The notes: generated from the sequence alone by a model not told the origin. Numbered from the stretch's first letter, positions 42,226 through 50,954 are shown. The stretch is DNA of 57,734 bases from Candidatus Aminicenantes bacterium UBA2190 (GCA_002335385.1 DCVK01000066.1:1-57734); one strand, 5' to 3'. Translations and numbers: made by a program.

Positions 42226-43188
42226 ATGAAGATACTCATCGCCGGCGGCGCCGGCTACATCGGCTCCGTGCTCATTCCCAAGCTGCTCGACAGAGGGTAC
42301 GAGGTCAGCGTCATCGACCTCTTCTGGTTCGGCAACCACCTGCCGAAGGAAGTGCACATCGTGCACAAGGACATCTTCGATCTCCAGTCCGACGATGTGC
42401 GCGGCTTCGACCAGGCGATCTTCCTGGCCGGTCTTTCCAACGACCCCATGGCCGAGTTCTCTCCCAGCAAGAACTTCATCTTCAACGCCGCCGCCCCCGC
42501 CTTCCTGGCCTACCTGGCCAAGGGCGCCGGCGTAAAGCGCTTCATCTATGCCGGCTCCTGCTCGGTGTACGGCTACACGGTGAACGAGCTCTATGACGAG
42601 ACGCAGCCCGCCGTCTCCAACTATCCCTACGGCATCTCCAAGCTCCAGGGCGAGCAGGGGGTCATGCAGCTCCAGGACGGGGACTTTTCCGTGATCGCCT
42701 TCCGCCAGGGGACGGTCAGCGGCTTCAGCCCGCGCATGCGCCTCGACCTGGTGGTCAACACCATGTTCAAGTCGGCGCTGGCTTCCGGCGTGGTCACCGT
42801 GAACAACCCGGCCATCTGGCGGCCGATCCTGAGCATCCAGGACGCGGCCAGCGCCTACATCCGCGCCATCGAGGCCAACGAGGGCATCTCCGGCATCTTC
42901 AACGTCGCCTCGGGGAACTACACGGTGGGCGAGCTGGGCGACCTGGTCAGGTCGGGCCTCAAGACCCACCTGCAGGCCGACGTGCAACTGAAGATCAACC
43001 ATGTCCAGGATTTCCGCAACTACAAGGTCAGCATCGACAAGGCGCGCAAGGTCCTGAGCTTCCACCCCAAGCATGACGTCGAATCGATCATCAAGGACCT
43101 GGTGGACAACCTGCCCCGCTTCAAGGACCTGGATAATCCCGCCTACTACAACATCCAGGTGTTCAAGGCCCTGGAAAAGAAGGGCTGA
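42226..43188 (+). CDS. NAD-dependent epimerase/dehydratase (extended SDR)
   Basis: A 320-residue extended short-chain dehydrogenase acting on a nucleotide sugar. The NAD motif GGAGYIGS, the acidic residue in VIDLFWFG, the catalytic serine in YAGSCSVYGY and Y-x-x-x-K in YPYGISK are all present. FRQGTVSGFSPRMRLDLVVN and the WRPILSIQDAASAYIRAIE substrate block follow. It sits where RmlB or RmlD would be expected but does not look like a canonical RmlB; it may make a deoxysugar variant. AAGGAG precedes the start. Confidence 0.87.
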   Translation: MKILIAGGAGYIGSVLIPKLLDRGYEVSVIDLFWFGNHLPKEVHIVHKDIFDLQSDDVRGFDQAIFLAGLSNDPMAEFSPSKNFIFNAAAPAFLAYLAKGAGVKRFIYAGSCSVYGYTVNELYDETQPAVSNYPYGISKLQGEQGVMQLQDGDFSVIAFRQGTVSGFSPRMRLDLVVNTMFKSALASGVVTVNNPAIWRPILSIQDAASAYIRAIEANEGISGIFNVASGNYTVGELGDLVRSGLKTHLQADVQLKINHVQDFRNYKVSIDKARKVLSFHPKHDVESIIKDLVDNLPRFKDLDNPAYYNIQVFKALEKKG

Positions 43189-43192
43189 CCCC

Positions 43193-44080
43193 GTGGCCGC
43201 CGCCGTGAAGATCGCCGTGATAGGCGCCGACGGCCAGCTGGGCTCGGACATCGTCGCCGCCTGCCGGGCCGACGGCCATGAGGTCGTTCCCCTGACCATC
43301 GCCCAGCTCGACATCACCGACGAGGCGCAGGTGCGGCAGGCCGTCGCCGCCGGCGGCGCCGGCGTCATCGTCAATACCGCCGCCATGCACCAGGTGGAAA
43401 AGTGCGAGGCCAACCCGGCGCGCGCCTTCGCCGTGAACGCGCTGGGAGTGCGCCATGTCGCCCTGGCCGCAGCCGCCGCCGGCGCGCTCCTGGTCCATGT
43501 CAGCACCGACTATGTTTTTGACGGGGCCAAGGCGGCGCCCTACCTGGAGAGCGACTGTCCGCTGCCGCTGAACGCCTACGGCAACAGCAAGCTGGCCGGC
43601 GAGCTCTTTGTCCGCTCGCTGGCGGCGAAGCACTGGGTCCTGCGCGTGTCCGGCCTTTTCGGATGCAATCCCTGCCTGGAGAAGGCGGGCGGCCTGAACT
43701 TCGTCGACCTGATGCTCAAGCTCTCGCGCGAGCGCCGGGAAGTGCGTGTCGTCGACGACGAGATCCTGACCCCGACCTCGACGCGGGAGGTGTCGCGCCA
43801 GCTGCTGCACCTGCTGCGCCGGGGGGCCGAAGACGGGCTGTACCACGTCACCGCCGAGGGCGAGTGCTCCTGGTACGAATTCGCCCGCGAGATCTTCCGC
43901 CTGAGTGGCAGCGCCATCGAGCTGAACAAGGCCGCCCCCGGGGAATTCCCCATGAAAGTGCCGCGCCCCAAGTATTCGGTGCTGGAGAACGCCTGCCTGA
44001 AGCGGCAGGGATTGAACGTCATGCGGCCCTGGCAGGAGGCGCTGGCCGAGTACCTCAGGGAGAAGCACGGCATCCACTGA
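43193..44080 (+). CDS. rfbD: dTDP-4-dehydrorhamnose reductase
   Basis: A 295-residue RmlD-type SDR, reducing the 4-keto group to give dTDP-L-rhamnose. VIGADGQLGSDIVAA, ITDEAQVRQAV, VIVNTAAMHQVEKCE, HVSTDYVFDGAKAAPYLESD and NAYGNSKLAGE (YxxxK) are characteristic, as is TPTSTREVSRQLLHLL. GTG 43193 is the likely start, with AGAAGGG upstream; GTG 43205 is an alternative. Nothing I recognise is coded between here and the convergent glycosyltransferase. Confidence 0.92.
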   Translation: MAAAVKIAVIGADGQLGSDIVAACRADGHEVVPLTIAQLDITDEAQVRQAVAAGGAGVIVNTAAMHQVEKCEANPARAFAVNALGVRHVALAAAAAGALLVHVSTDYVFDGAKAAPYLESDCPLPLNAYGNSKLAGELFVRSLAAKHWVLRVSGLFGCNPCLEKAGGLNFVDLMLKLSRERREVRVVDDEILTPTSTREVSRQLLHLLRRGAEDGLYHVTAEGECSWYEFAREIFRLSGSAIELNKAAPGEFPMKVPRPKYSVLENACLKRQGLNVMRPWQEALAEYLREKHGIH

Positions 44081-44284
44081 AGCGATTGACGGATCATCGG
44101 GACCAGGCTGGTGGCTATTGGCTACAGGCAATAGGAAAAGTTTCAGGCATTTCCGAATCACGAATCACGATTCACGAATTACGAATCACGAAATCTTACA
44201 TTTGGCTTTTCTCATCACTCATCACTTATCACGAAAACTCATCCCGGTCTTTTGCGAATCACGAAGCATGAACCGGGGCCTGGC
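44081..44284. repeat. CGAATCA heptamer patch
   Basis: CGAATCA/CGATTCA/CGAATTA heptamers at about 44155-44192 and TCATCAC/TTATCAC heptamers at about 44212-44245, between convergent genes. These are different units from the TTTGGAA islands but share the seven-base period. Confidence 0.7.
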
Positions 44285-45298
44285 TCAGTAGCGCAGGATG
44301 CTCTTTTCCTCGATCTCCCTGACGATGCGCCTCTGGGCGGCGTACAGCTTTCTCTTCAGCGGCGAGAAGCCCCTGTTCGCCGTCTCCGCGGTCAGGACGC
44401 CGGCGAACTTGCCGAAGAAATCGGCGCTCAGGGTGCGGATGTTGTACGCGCTCCAGTAGAATCTCTTCCCCAGAGGCATCCGGACCTTGAAGAAGGCGAA
44501 GTAGGTCCGCTGCAGGCTGCGCAGGACGATGGCCTTGAGCACGCCGCGCAGCCGGGTCACGTAGAATATGTCGAATTCCTTGACGCTGAGGTAGGAATCG
44601 TAGCACATGCGGCGGAACATGTAGCTTGGCGTGACCTTGTGCCAGTGATGGAAACGCGCCTCCTTGACCTGGGCCACGCGCCCGCCGTTCAGGATCAGCA
44701 GGCGGGCGAACAGCATGTCCTCGCCGTAGGGGACGGGGGGAAATTCCAGGCGCAGCAGCGTCGCGCGGTCGATGCAGGATGCGCAGTTGTCGAAATTGCA
44801 CAAACGCCGGCGCAGCTCGGGCGGGAACTTCTGCCAGCAGTAGGCGGGGATGGGCTCGACGATGTCATCGAAGCCCCGGTACCACTCATTGTGCATGTAG
44901 GCGTCGACCGGATCGTGCCACTCGGGGTGGATCTGCCAGACGCCGTAGGCGGCCGCGGCGCGTCCCTGCAGCACCGGCGCGGTCAGCCGGGCCAGGAAAT
45001 CGGCGCCGATGGGGACGATGTCATCGGTGAAGAAGACCACCGCCCTGCCGCGGGCGGCCCGCGCCGCCTCCATGCGCGTGCGGCTGTGGCTGAACGCGCC
45101 CTTTTCCACGTCCATGACCCGCGCCGGCAGGCCGGTCAGCGACCCCAGGTATTCCCGGGTGCCGTCGCTGGAGGCGTTGTCCATGAACAGGATCTCATGG
45201 GGGGTGGCGAAATCCTGGGCGCGCAGGGCCGCGACCAGGCGCTCGACCACGCCCAGCGAGTCGCAGGTCAGGATGACGATGGAAACGACCGGGTCCAT
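44285..45298 (-). CDS. Glycosyltransferase family 2
   Basis: A 337-residue GT-A glycosyltransferase. SIVILTCDSLGVVERLVAALRAQ, EILFMDNASSDGTREYL and the metal-binding VVFFTDDIVPI (DxD-like) form the sugar-nucleotide site; YGEDMLFARLLILNG is the acceptor-side ED motif. The C-terminal part (HHWHKVTPSYMFRRMCYDSYLS and basic helices) suggests membrane association. It probably adds a sugar to an O-antigen or other surface polymer. It is separated by seven bases from the upstream family 4 gene. Confidence 0.88.
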   Translation of the reverse strand: MDPVVSIVILTCDSLGVVERLVAALRAQDFATPHEILFMDNASSDGTREYLGSLTGLPARVMDVEKGAFSHSRTRMEAARAARGRAVVFFTDDIVPIGADFLARLTAPVLQGRAAAAYGVWQIHPEWHDPVDAYMHNEWYRGFDDIVEPIPAYCWQKFPPELRRRLCNFDNCASCIDRATLLRLEFPPVPYGEDMLFARLLILNGGRVAQVKEARFHHWHKVTPSYMFRRMCYDSYLSVKEFDIFYVTRLRGVLKAIVLRSLQRTYFAFFKVRMPLGKRFYWSAYNIRTLSADFFGKFAGVLTAETANRGFSPLKRKLYAAQRRIVREIEEKSILRY

Positions 45299-45305
45299 GC
45301 CCGCC

Positions 45306-46598
45306 TCACCCCGGCGCGCCGGCCCCGGGCCGGGCGGCGTAATCGGCGGCCAGTCCGCCCAGGAGATCGCGCACCTTCTCCGTGAAGACAGCGCGGCTGA
45401 ACTCCGTTCCCCGCCGGCGCGCCTGCGCGCCGAGGCGCTGGCGCAATCCCGGTTCGCGCAGCGCCAGGAGCGTTCGTTCCAGCAGCTGGGCGGCGCTGGA
45501 AAAGCGGAAGCCGGAGACGCCTTCCTCCACGATCTCGCGCTGGCCGCCGCCATCAAAGACGATCGGCAGGCAGCCGTTCTGCATGGCCTCGACCGTCGAC
45601 ATGCCGAAGTGCTCGACGTTGGCCGGGTTGCTCTGGCCCAGGCCGCAGAAGTGCCAGAAGACCGCGGCCCGGGCGTACAGGCGCCTCAGCTCGTCCAGGG
45701 CGATGTTCACCCGCAGTTCCACCGGCAGGCCGGGGCGGGAGGCAAGATCGGCGCGGAGGCGCTCGAGGTAGGGGTTGGGGGAGGCGCTGCCGCCGCAGAG
45801 CACCAGCTTCCAGCCGCGGGTCGCCTGCGGCTCGCGGGCGAGCAGGCGCGCGAAGGCAGCGACCATCTCGGCCTGCTGCTTGCTGCCGCCGCTCTCGAAA
45901 CGGGCCACCGACAGGATGATGTTCTCCTTGGGCGCCGCCGCGCCGGACGGTTCCATGTCCACGGGCGGGTAGATGTGGCGGCCGCCGGCGATGCCCCACT
46001 TTTTCTGGATCCAGCCGGCGGTATACCGGCTGTTGTAGATGAGATGCGGATAGCGGTCGGCGTAAAAATAAGGGCCTTTCGGCCGCTCGGGGAAATGACA
46101 GACGAAGAGGGAGACGGCGGCCAGCGGGTAGACCATCTCCAGCATGCTGTTGTTGACGAAGAAGTCGTAGTTGCCGCTCTCGCGGCTGACGGCGAAGAAG
46201 GGGTTCTCGCTGCGCTCCGAGACGCGGTCGGGATTGATCGCTTCATCGCCGGGGAAGAAGCTGAGAGGCATGATCTTGATGCGGCAGCGCGACAGGTCCA
46301 GGTCGTACCACGCCATCAGGTCGGCGGTCGTGACCGGGCGGTGGGCGATCAGCGTCACGTCGAAGTCGTCCTGCAGCGCCTCGGCCATGGTGCAGCCGTA
46401 TTTCTCGCCGCCGCCGATCAGGTGCAGGGTGTGGTCGTAGATGGCCAGGCTGGGCTTGCGCCAGCCGGCGGCCACCTCGGCGCGCAGCAGCAGGCTGTAG
46501 GCGGCCTGGGGCCCTGAGCGCTGCGCCAGGGCCGCGGCGTCGCGGGCGATGGCGGCGGGGGAGGACGGCGCTGGACCGGCGGTTGCGGCCTTCGTCAT
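45306..46598 (-). CDS. Glycosyltransferase family 4 (GT-B fold)
   Basis: A 430-residue glycosyltransferase. The N-terminal domain holds IYDHTLHLIGGGEKYGCTMAEALQ; the C-terminal domain starts at IILSVARFESGGSKQQAEMV, with KLVLCGGS and the donor-binding EHFGMSTVEAMQNGCLPIVFDGGGQREIVEEG. This glycine-rich E-x7-E pattern is typical of GT4 retaining enzymes. It carries an extra roughly 45-residue N-terminal segment rich in alanine. The start overlaps the preceding stop as ATGA. Confidence 0.9.
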   Translation of the reverse strand: MTKAATAGPAPSSPAAIARDAAALAQRSGPQAAYSLLLRAEVAAGWRKPSLAIYDHTLHLIGGGEKYGCTMAEALQDDFDVTLIAHRPVTTADLMAWYDLDLSRCRIKIMPLSFFPGDEAINPDRVSERSENPFFAVSRESGNYDFFVNNSMLEMVYPLAAVSLFVCHFPERPKGPYFYADRYPHLIYNSRYTAGWIQKKWGIAGGRHIYPPVDMEPSGAAAPKENIILSVARFESGGSKQQAEMVAAFARLLAREPQATRGWKLVLCGGSASPNPYLERLRADLASRPGLPVELRVNIALDELRRLYARAAVFWHFCGLGQSNPANVEHFGMSTVEAMQNGCLPIVFDGGGQREIVEEGVSGFRFSSAAQLLERTLLALREPGLRQRLGAQARRRGTEFSRAVFTEKVRDLLGGLAADYAARPGAGAPG

Positions 46599-47044
46599 GC
46601 GGGGGGGATGCCGGCGTCGTCGATGCCGCTGCGCTCCCGCTCCAGGCGTTGCAGTCTCTCCTCGATGCGGCGCAGGCGGATGAAGGAGGCCAGGTGGAAG
46701 GCCACCAGTTGCTCGTTGAAGCGGTTCTGGCGCACGAACAGCGAGTTGGTATAGGGGCGCAGGGCCTTGAGCAGCAGTTTCTTGCAGAAGACGATCACGG
46801 GGCCGATGAAGCGGCGGTGCGAGGTGACGGCCGCCGTCGGCCGGCAGTCGATGTCGTCGTTGAGGAAGCCCAGGCGCTTGCCCATCTCGTTGTCCAGCTC
46901 GCTGTCGGAGAGCGACCACGGGTCGACGGGGTAGTGGTGGCGGACCGGGCCGCCGGCCAGCTCGTCCAGCGAGCGGGACTCGTCCCTGCGGGCGCCGTAG
47001 GCGTCCTTCAGCCGGGCGATCTCTTCTTTGAGCTTTTCGTCCAT
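46595..47044 (-). CDS. Glycan-locus accessory protein, membrane-adjacent
   Basis: A 149-residue protein without an assigned function. The N-terminal half is charged and helical (MDEKLKEEIARLKDAYGARR), the middle reads TSHRRFIGPVIVFCKKLLLKALRPY, a short amphipathic or re-entrant segment, and the C-terminus FNEQLVAFHLASFIRLRRIEERLQRLERE is a coiled coil. The same layout often occurs fused to methyltransferases or glycosyltransferases in surface-polysaccharide loci, where it may anchor or oligomerise the enzymes. It is translationally coupled to the family 4 glycosyltransferase. Confidence 0.7.
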   Translation of the reverse strand: MDEKLKEEIARLKDAYGARRDESRSLDELAGGPVRHHYPVDPWSLSDSELDNEMGKRLGFLNDDIDCRPTAAVTSHRRFIGPVIVFCKKLLLKALRPYTNSLFVRQNRFNEQLVAFHLASFIRLRRIEERLQRLERERSGIDDAGIPPA

Positions 47045-47069
47045 AATGGCTTCCTGGGTACCGGACTTC

Positions 47070-47099
47070 ATCATAGCACGGTTGGCCGGCCAAAAACAA
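47070..47099 (-). promoter_or_regulatory. Promoter of the glycosyltransferase operon with palindromic spacer
   Basis: Minus strand: TTGTTT (47099-47094), 18-bp spacer, TATGAT (47075-47070) preceded by TGC (extended -10). The spacer contains the perfect 12-bp palindrome TTGGCCGGCCAA (47082-47093), placed where a repressor would block polymerase. Confidence 0.5.
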
Positions 47100-47120
47100 G
47101 GAATGAAGGCGGCGGCGCGC

Positions 47121-48257
47121 TCAAGCGATCGGCTTCTCGTAGATGGCGTAGCTCTTGGTGATCGCGGCGTTGATGTGGCGCAGGACGCGGTTCATGGGCT
47201 CATTGCTCTCCAGGATCCAGGACATCTCAGCCTTGAATATGCCATGTTTATAAGCGTTCTCCGCGGTCATCTTGTAGAATGCCAGGTCGATGCCCAGGTG
47301 GCGGAATTCCTTGAGAACGCCCATCAGGGTGACGCGGATGGCGTCGATGCGCTTCAGGTTGCGCCACAGGCGCAGCCAGTTGAACGGGGACAGGCGGCCG
47401 TTGAGCGGGCGCAGCGCCTGGTTGATGTCGGGCAGCGAGAGCGAGAATCCGACCGGGCGCCCCTCGCTTTCGGCGAAAAGGATGAGGTCGCTCTTGAGAA
47501 CCGGGCGCATTTTCCTCAGGTCGTCCAGCCCCTCGGCCAGCGTCGCGGGCACGAAGCCCCAGTTGTCCGCCCAGGCCCGGTTGAAGAGGTCGATGACGAT
47601 GGCCATGTCGCGCTCGGCGTGGCGGAGGTCGAACGGTCGGAAGCGGATGCCGTTGTCGAGCAGCCGGGCTTCCAGGCGCCCGATGGCGCGCGGGAAGCGG
47701 ATCGTTTCCCGCGACGCCTCGTAGGCGAAGAACTTCATGGCCTGGCGGAAGCCGAGCTTCTCCAGCAGCTCCCGGTAGTAGGGGGGATTGTAGGCCATCA
47801 GCACCGCCGGCGGCCGGTCGAAGCCGTCGCTGAGCAGGCCGGCGACGCCGTTCAGCGAGAAGCTGGCGGGCCCGCGCAGGGTGTCGCAGCCTTGTTCCCG
47901 CAGCCAGGCGGCGGCGGTCTGCAACAGCTGCTCCGCCACGTCAGGGTCGTGGACGCACTCGAACATGCCGAAAAAGCCGCAGCGGTCGCCGTGATGGCGC
48001 TGGTGGTCGCGGTTGAGCACGGCGGCGATGCGCCCCGTTGTTTCGCCTCCTTGCCGGCACAGAAAGAGCTCGACCCGGTTGTCCTTCAGGAAGGGGTTGT
48101 GCCGGGGCAGGATGAACTTCTTTTCTTCGGCGATGAGCGGCGGCACCCAGTTGGGATCACCGCGGTACAAGCAGTAGGGGAACATGACGAACTCGCGCCG
48201 TTGCCGGGCGTTGCTGACGCGCAGGATCTCGACAGGGGGCAGCTTGGACGTTTTCAT
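47121..48257 (-). CDS. GNAT-like acyltransferase family protein
   Basis: A 378-residue protein of a family with GNAT-fold C-terminal half. It opens with REFVMFPYCLYRGDPNWVPPLIAEEKKFILPRHNPFL, contains ELFLCRQGGETTGRIAAVLNRDHQRHH and GFFGMFECVHD (first acyl-CoA-like domain), then LILFAESEGRPVGFSLSLPDINQAL and VTLMGVLKEFRHLGIDLAFYK (second). Homologues are widely annotated as N-acetyltransferases without a known substrate. The start codon lies eight bases after a -10 and lacks a Shine-Dalgarno, suggesting a leaderless mRNA. Confidence 0.8.
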   Translation of the reverse strand: MKTSKLPPVEILRVSNARQRREFVMFPYCLYRGDPNWVPPLIAEEKKFILPRHNPFLKDNRVELFLCRQGGETTGRIAAVLNRDHQRHHGDRCGFFGMFECVHDPDVAEQLLQTAAAWLREQGCDTLRGPASFSLNGVAGLLSDGFDRPPAVLMAYNPPYYRELLEKLGFRQAMKFFAYEASRETIRFPRAIGRLEARLLDNGIRFRPFDLRHAERDMAIVIDLFNRAWADNWGFVPATLAEGLDDLRKMRPVLKSDLILFAESEGRPVGFSLSLPDINQALRPLNGRLSPFNWLRLWRNLKRIDAIRVTLMGVLKEFRHLGIDLAFYKMTAENAYKHGIFKAEMSWILESNEPMNRVLRHINAAITKSYAIYEKPIA

Positions 48258-48265
48258 TTGCCGGG

Positions 48266-48294
48266 ATTGTATCCCAGGACTTCGAGAATTTCAA
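48266..48294 (-). promoter_or_regulatory. Leaderless-type promoter of the GNAT-like gene
   Basis: Minus strand: TTGAAA (48294-48289), 17-bp spacer, TACAAT (48271-48266); ATG at 48257 is eight bases downstream. No Shine-Dalgarno. Confidence 0.6.
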
Positions 48295-48299
48295 ATCAG

Positions 48300-48645
48300 G
48301 AAAATGGATGAAATCGGTTTACGGTTGACGGTAAACGGTAAACGGGCAGAAAAAGCAATACGAAGACTTAAATTCCAAATCCCAAGCACCAAATCCCAAA
48401 CAAATTCCAAATTCCAATTACCCAATGACCAAAACGAAGATCCAGAATTCAAGAGCAGAAATTGTTGAAGCGTTGAAACGTTGAGATGTTGAAGCGAAAG
48501 AAAAGTGACGAGGAAAAGCCGCAGTTCTTACTTTTTGCTATTCCATTTCACTTTTCACCCAGGTTCGATCGCTGGCCGTAGAACCTTAGCATCAGTTTCC
48601 AACCTGGAACATGGAACGTGGAACGTGGAACGTGGAATCTTGCAC
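48300..48645. repeat. Repeat island 9
   Basis: CGGTNNA heptamers (about 48310-48343), AAATTCC heptamers (about 48368-48430), GTTGAAGCG nonamers (about 48464-48498) and GGAACGTG octamers (about 48600-48640). A left-half composite; the mirror half is missing and a tRNA follows. Confidence 0.85.
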
Positions 48646-48670
48646 CGAGATCTCGGTATTGAATTTCAAA

Positions 48671-48743
48671 TGACCCCTGATGGAATCGAACCATCAACCT
48701 ATTGATTAAGAGTCAATTGCTCTGCCAATTGAGCTAAGGGGCC
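48671..48743 (-). tRNA. tRNA-Lys (anticodon CUU)
   Basis: A 73-base cloverleaf on the minus strand. The acceptor stem GGCCCCT pairs with AGGGGTC (second pair G-U), with discriminator A. The anticodon stem ATTGA/TCAAT encloses loop CTCTTAA with anticodon CTT. D-arm AGCTCAATTGGCAGAGC and T-loop GGTTCGATTCC are normal. CCA is not encoded. Confidence 0.95.
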
Positions 48744-48754
48744 ATTGAAAATAA

Positions 48755-48783
48755 AAAATATCACAATTTTCGCTGCTTGTCAA
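48755..48783 (-). promoter_or_regulatory. Promoter of tRNA-Lys
   Basis: Minus strand: TTGACA (48783-48778), 17-bp spacer, TATTTT (48760-48755). Its -35 shares five of its six base pairs with the -35 of the divergent kinase promoter. Confidence 0.65.
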
Positions 48784-48805
48784 TCATCCGCCCTGCCCTT
48801 ATAAT
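48777..48805 (+). promoter_or_regulatory. Leaderless-type promoter of the sugar-kinase-like gene
   Basis: TTGTCA (48777-48782), 17-bp spacer, TATAAT (48800-48805). GTG 48816 is ten bases later, with no Shine-Dalgarno between. Confidence 0.65.
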
Positions 48806-48815
48806 AGCAGGCGTC

Positions 48816-49958
48816 GTGAGTGATAAAAAGCGCGTCTCCCATCCCGCTGTCGTCGATCCGTTCGCCTTGCTGACCCATTTCGAACTGGAGGGACGACCGG
48901 CCTCGCTGCTCCCCTACGGCTCGGGGCACATCCATGAGACCTTTCGCGTGCGCATGCGCGCCGCCGCCCATCCCGGCTACATCCTGCAGCGCGTCAATAC
49001 CCGCGTTTTCCCCGACGTGCCCCGACTGATGGAGAATATCGTGCGTGTGACCGGCCATCTCCGCGCCAAGACCAGGCGCGGCCTGCCGGTGCTCACCGTC
49101 ATCCCGGCCCGCGACGGCCGGCCGTATGCGCGGGACGGGAACGGCGGCTTCTGGCGCTGCTATCGCTTCATCGCGCACCGGGAACCGGGTGCCCGCCTGC
49201 GGAGCCGGCATCTGGTCCCCTCGGCGGGGACCTTCAGGGCCGGCGAGGCGGGACGGATCTTCGGCAGCTTCATCATCCAGCTGTCGGACCTGCCGGCGCC
49301 GCCGCTGCACGAGACCATCCGCGGCTTCCACGACATCGAGGTCCACCTGGGCCGCTTCGGAAACCTGCTGCATGACGACCCCATGGGACGCCGGAAGGGG
49401 ATTCCCGCCGAGGTCGACTTCGTCCGCGTTCGCGCCGCCGCCATGGGGCGTATCCGCGACCTGGGCCGCGCCGGGCGCCTACCGCGACGCGTCACCCACA
49501 ACGACACCAAGTTCAACAACATCCTTTTTGGCCCCCGCGGCGGCCTGTGCGTCATCGACCTGGACACGGTCATGCCCGGCTATGTCCATTACGATTTCGG
49601 CGACGCGGTCCGCTCGGCGGCCAACAGCGCGCGCGAGGACGAGCCCGACCTGCACCGCGTCCGGCTGGACATGGCGGTCTTTCAGGAGTTCGCCCGCGGG
49701 TACCTGGCTGGGTTGCGCGGGCTGCTCAATGCCGAGGAGATCGCCCATCTCGCCTTTGCCGCCAGGCTCATGACCTACATGGTCGGGCTGCGCTTCCTGA
49801 ACGACCATCTCGACGGCGACCGCTATTTCAAGGTCGACCGGCCGGGGCACAACCTGCGGCGGGCGCGGGTGCATTTCCGACTGCTGGAGGACATGGAGCG
49901 GCGTTGCGCCGAGATGGAGGAGTTCGTCTCCACCCTGGCCGCCGGGCTTATTTCCTGA
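48816..49958 (+). CDS. Phosphotransferase family protein (N-acetylhexosamine kinase-like)
   Basis: A 380-residue aminoglycoside-phosphotransferase-fold kinase. The catalytic loop is RVTHNDTKFNNILF (H-N-D-x4-N) and the metal-binding motif CVIDLDTVMPGYVHYDFGDAVR; the N-terminal lobe shows LLPYGSGHIHETFRV. Similarity of the loop to N-acetylhexosamine 1-kinases suggests a sugar substrate, in keeping with nearby glycan genes, but the assignment is tentative. GTG 48816 is chosen from the promoter position; upstream in-frame codons overlap the -35/-10. It converges on and overlaps the PHP gene by 11 bases. Confidence 0.8.
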   Translation: MSDKKRVSHPAVVDPFALLTHFELEGRPASLLPYGSGHIHETFRVRMRAAAHPGYILQRVNTRVFPDVPRLMENIVRVTGHLRAKTRRGLPVLTVIPARDGRPYARDGNGGFWRCYRFIAHREPGARLRSRHLVPSAGTFRAGEAGRIFGSFIIQLSDLPAPPLHETIRGFHDIEVHLGRFGNLLHDDPMGRRKGIPAEVDFVRVRAAAMGRIRDLGRAGRLPRRVTHNDTKFNNILFGPRGGLCVIDLDTVMPGYVHYDFGDAVRSAANSAREDEPDLHRVRLDMAVFQEFARGYLAGLRGLLNAEEIAHLAFAARLMTYMVGLRFLNDHLDGDRYFKVDRPGHNLRRARVHFRLLEDMERRCAEMEEFVSTLAAGLIS

Positions 49959-50919
49959 CGAAGACGGGCTGGCAGAAGGCCAGCTCGCCCATGGAAGACA
50001 CCACCTTGGCGCGCACGTACGTCTCATCCCCGCGAAAGGCGTAAACGGCCTCCAGGCCGTCGACCCGCGCCAGTTCCCTGCCGCTGTTGCCAATGAAAAA
50101 CGTGGTATAGCGCGTTTCGCGATGGGGCTTGACCGTCACCCGGTATTCCTTCTCGCTGCAAACCACGTCGGACAGCTCGATACCTGTGGAAGCGTAAAAA
50201 TCGCCCTTTTCCAGTGCGGCGCATACGGCCGCCGCCGTGAGCTCGTTGACCCGCACCACCACCCAGCCCTTGCCCGGGTGGGCGAGCCCGGGCAGGAACT
50301 CGCCGCGGAAATCATGGGCGTCGTCAGCGGCAACCCCGTACAGGAGCAGGCCCGACGACAGCAGCTGGTCCCAGAGCCCCTCGGTGCCGCTTCTGCCACC
50401 GGCGGGGAAGTTGTTCGACTCGCGCGGCATGTTGAGCAGCTCCATGAGGCGGACATCGCGCAGGCCCTTCATGTCAGCGGCACTGAGCGACCAGCGGCGG
50501 AAGGGATGGTTGATATGCGGCACGCCCCCGGCCTGGCGGGCGGCATCGACGGCGTTCTGCAGGGTTTCGGCCACGGTCGCGCCCTCCCTGGCCTCGGCGG
50601 GGCGCCGGGGATTGAGCGAGTTGACGTGCACCTGGCGTCGCTGCAGGGAAAAGGAGATTTCCTCGCCGGGGATGAGGATGAAGTCGTCGGCGGCGTCGGA
50701 ATCGATGGCCGCGGTCGCCGTAACCATGTTGTGGTCGGTGATGAACAGGAAATTGTAGCCGTGGTCCTGGTACCAGCGCGCCACGCGGTGCGGGTATTCG
50801 TCGCCGTCGGAGCGGTTGGTGTGCGTGTGGGTGTTGCCCTTGACCCAGCGGGCCTGCTGTGCGACCAGGCCGACGGCGGCCGCCAAAATAATGAACATGA
50901 CCAGCGCGGTTTTCTTCAT
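49948..50919 (-). CDS. Exported PHP-domain phosphoesterase
   Basis: A 323-residue PHP (polymerase and histidinol phosphatase) domain protein with a signal peptide (MKKTALVMFIILAAAVGLVAQ). Metal ligands appear as NTHTHTNRSDGDEYP, LFITDHNM, LIPGEEIS, VPHINHPFR and VAADDAHDF. A small C-terminal beta-sandwich follows (YASTGIELSDVV to the end). Exported PHP proteins may act on phosphate esters in the periplasm. It has its own promoter and a Shine-Dalgarno (GGAGG). No DNA polymerase is involved. Confidence 0.87.
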   Translation of the reverse strand: MKKTALVMFIILAAAVGLVAQQARWVKGNTHTHTNRSDGDEYPHRVARWYQDHGYNFLFITDHNMVTATAAIDSDAADDFILIPGEEISFSLQRRQVHVNSLNPRRPAEAREGATVAETLQNAVDAARQAGGVPHINHPFRRWSLSAADMKGLRDVRLMELLNMPRESNNFPAGGRSGTEGLWDQLLSSGLLLYGVAADDAHDFRGEFLPGLAHPGKGWVVVRVNELTAAAVCAALEKGDFYASTGIELSDVVCSEKEYRVTVKPHRETRYTTFFIGNSGRELARVDGLEAVYAFRGDETYVRAKVVSSMGELAFCQPVFVRK

Positions 50920-50954
50920 TGTGCCTCCGTGACCCGCCAGGGGAAAGAGGGATG

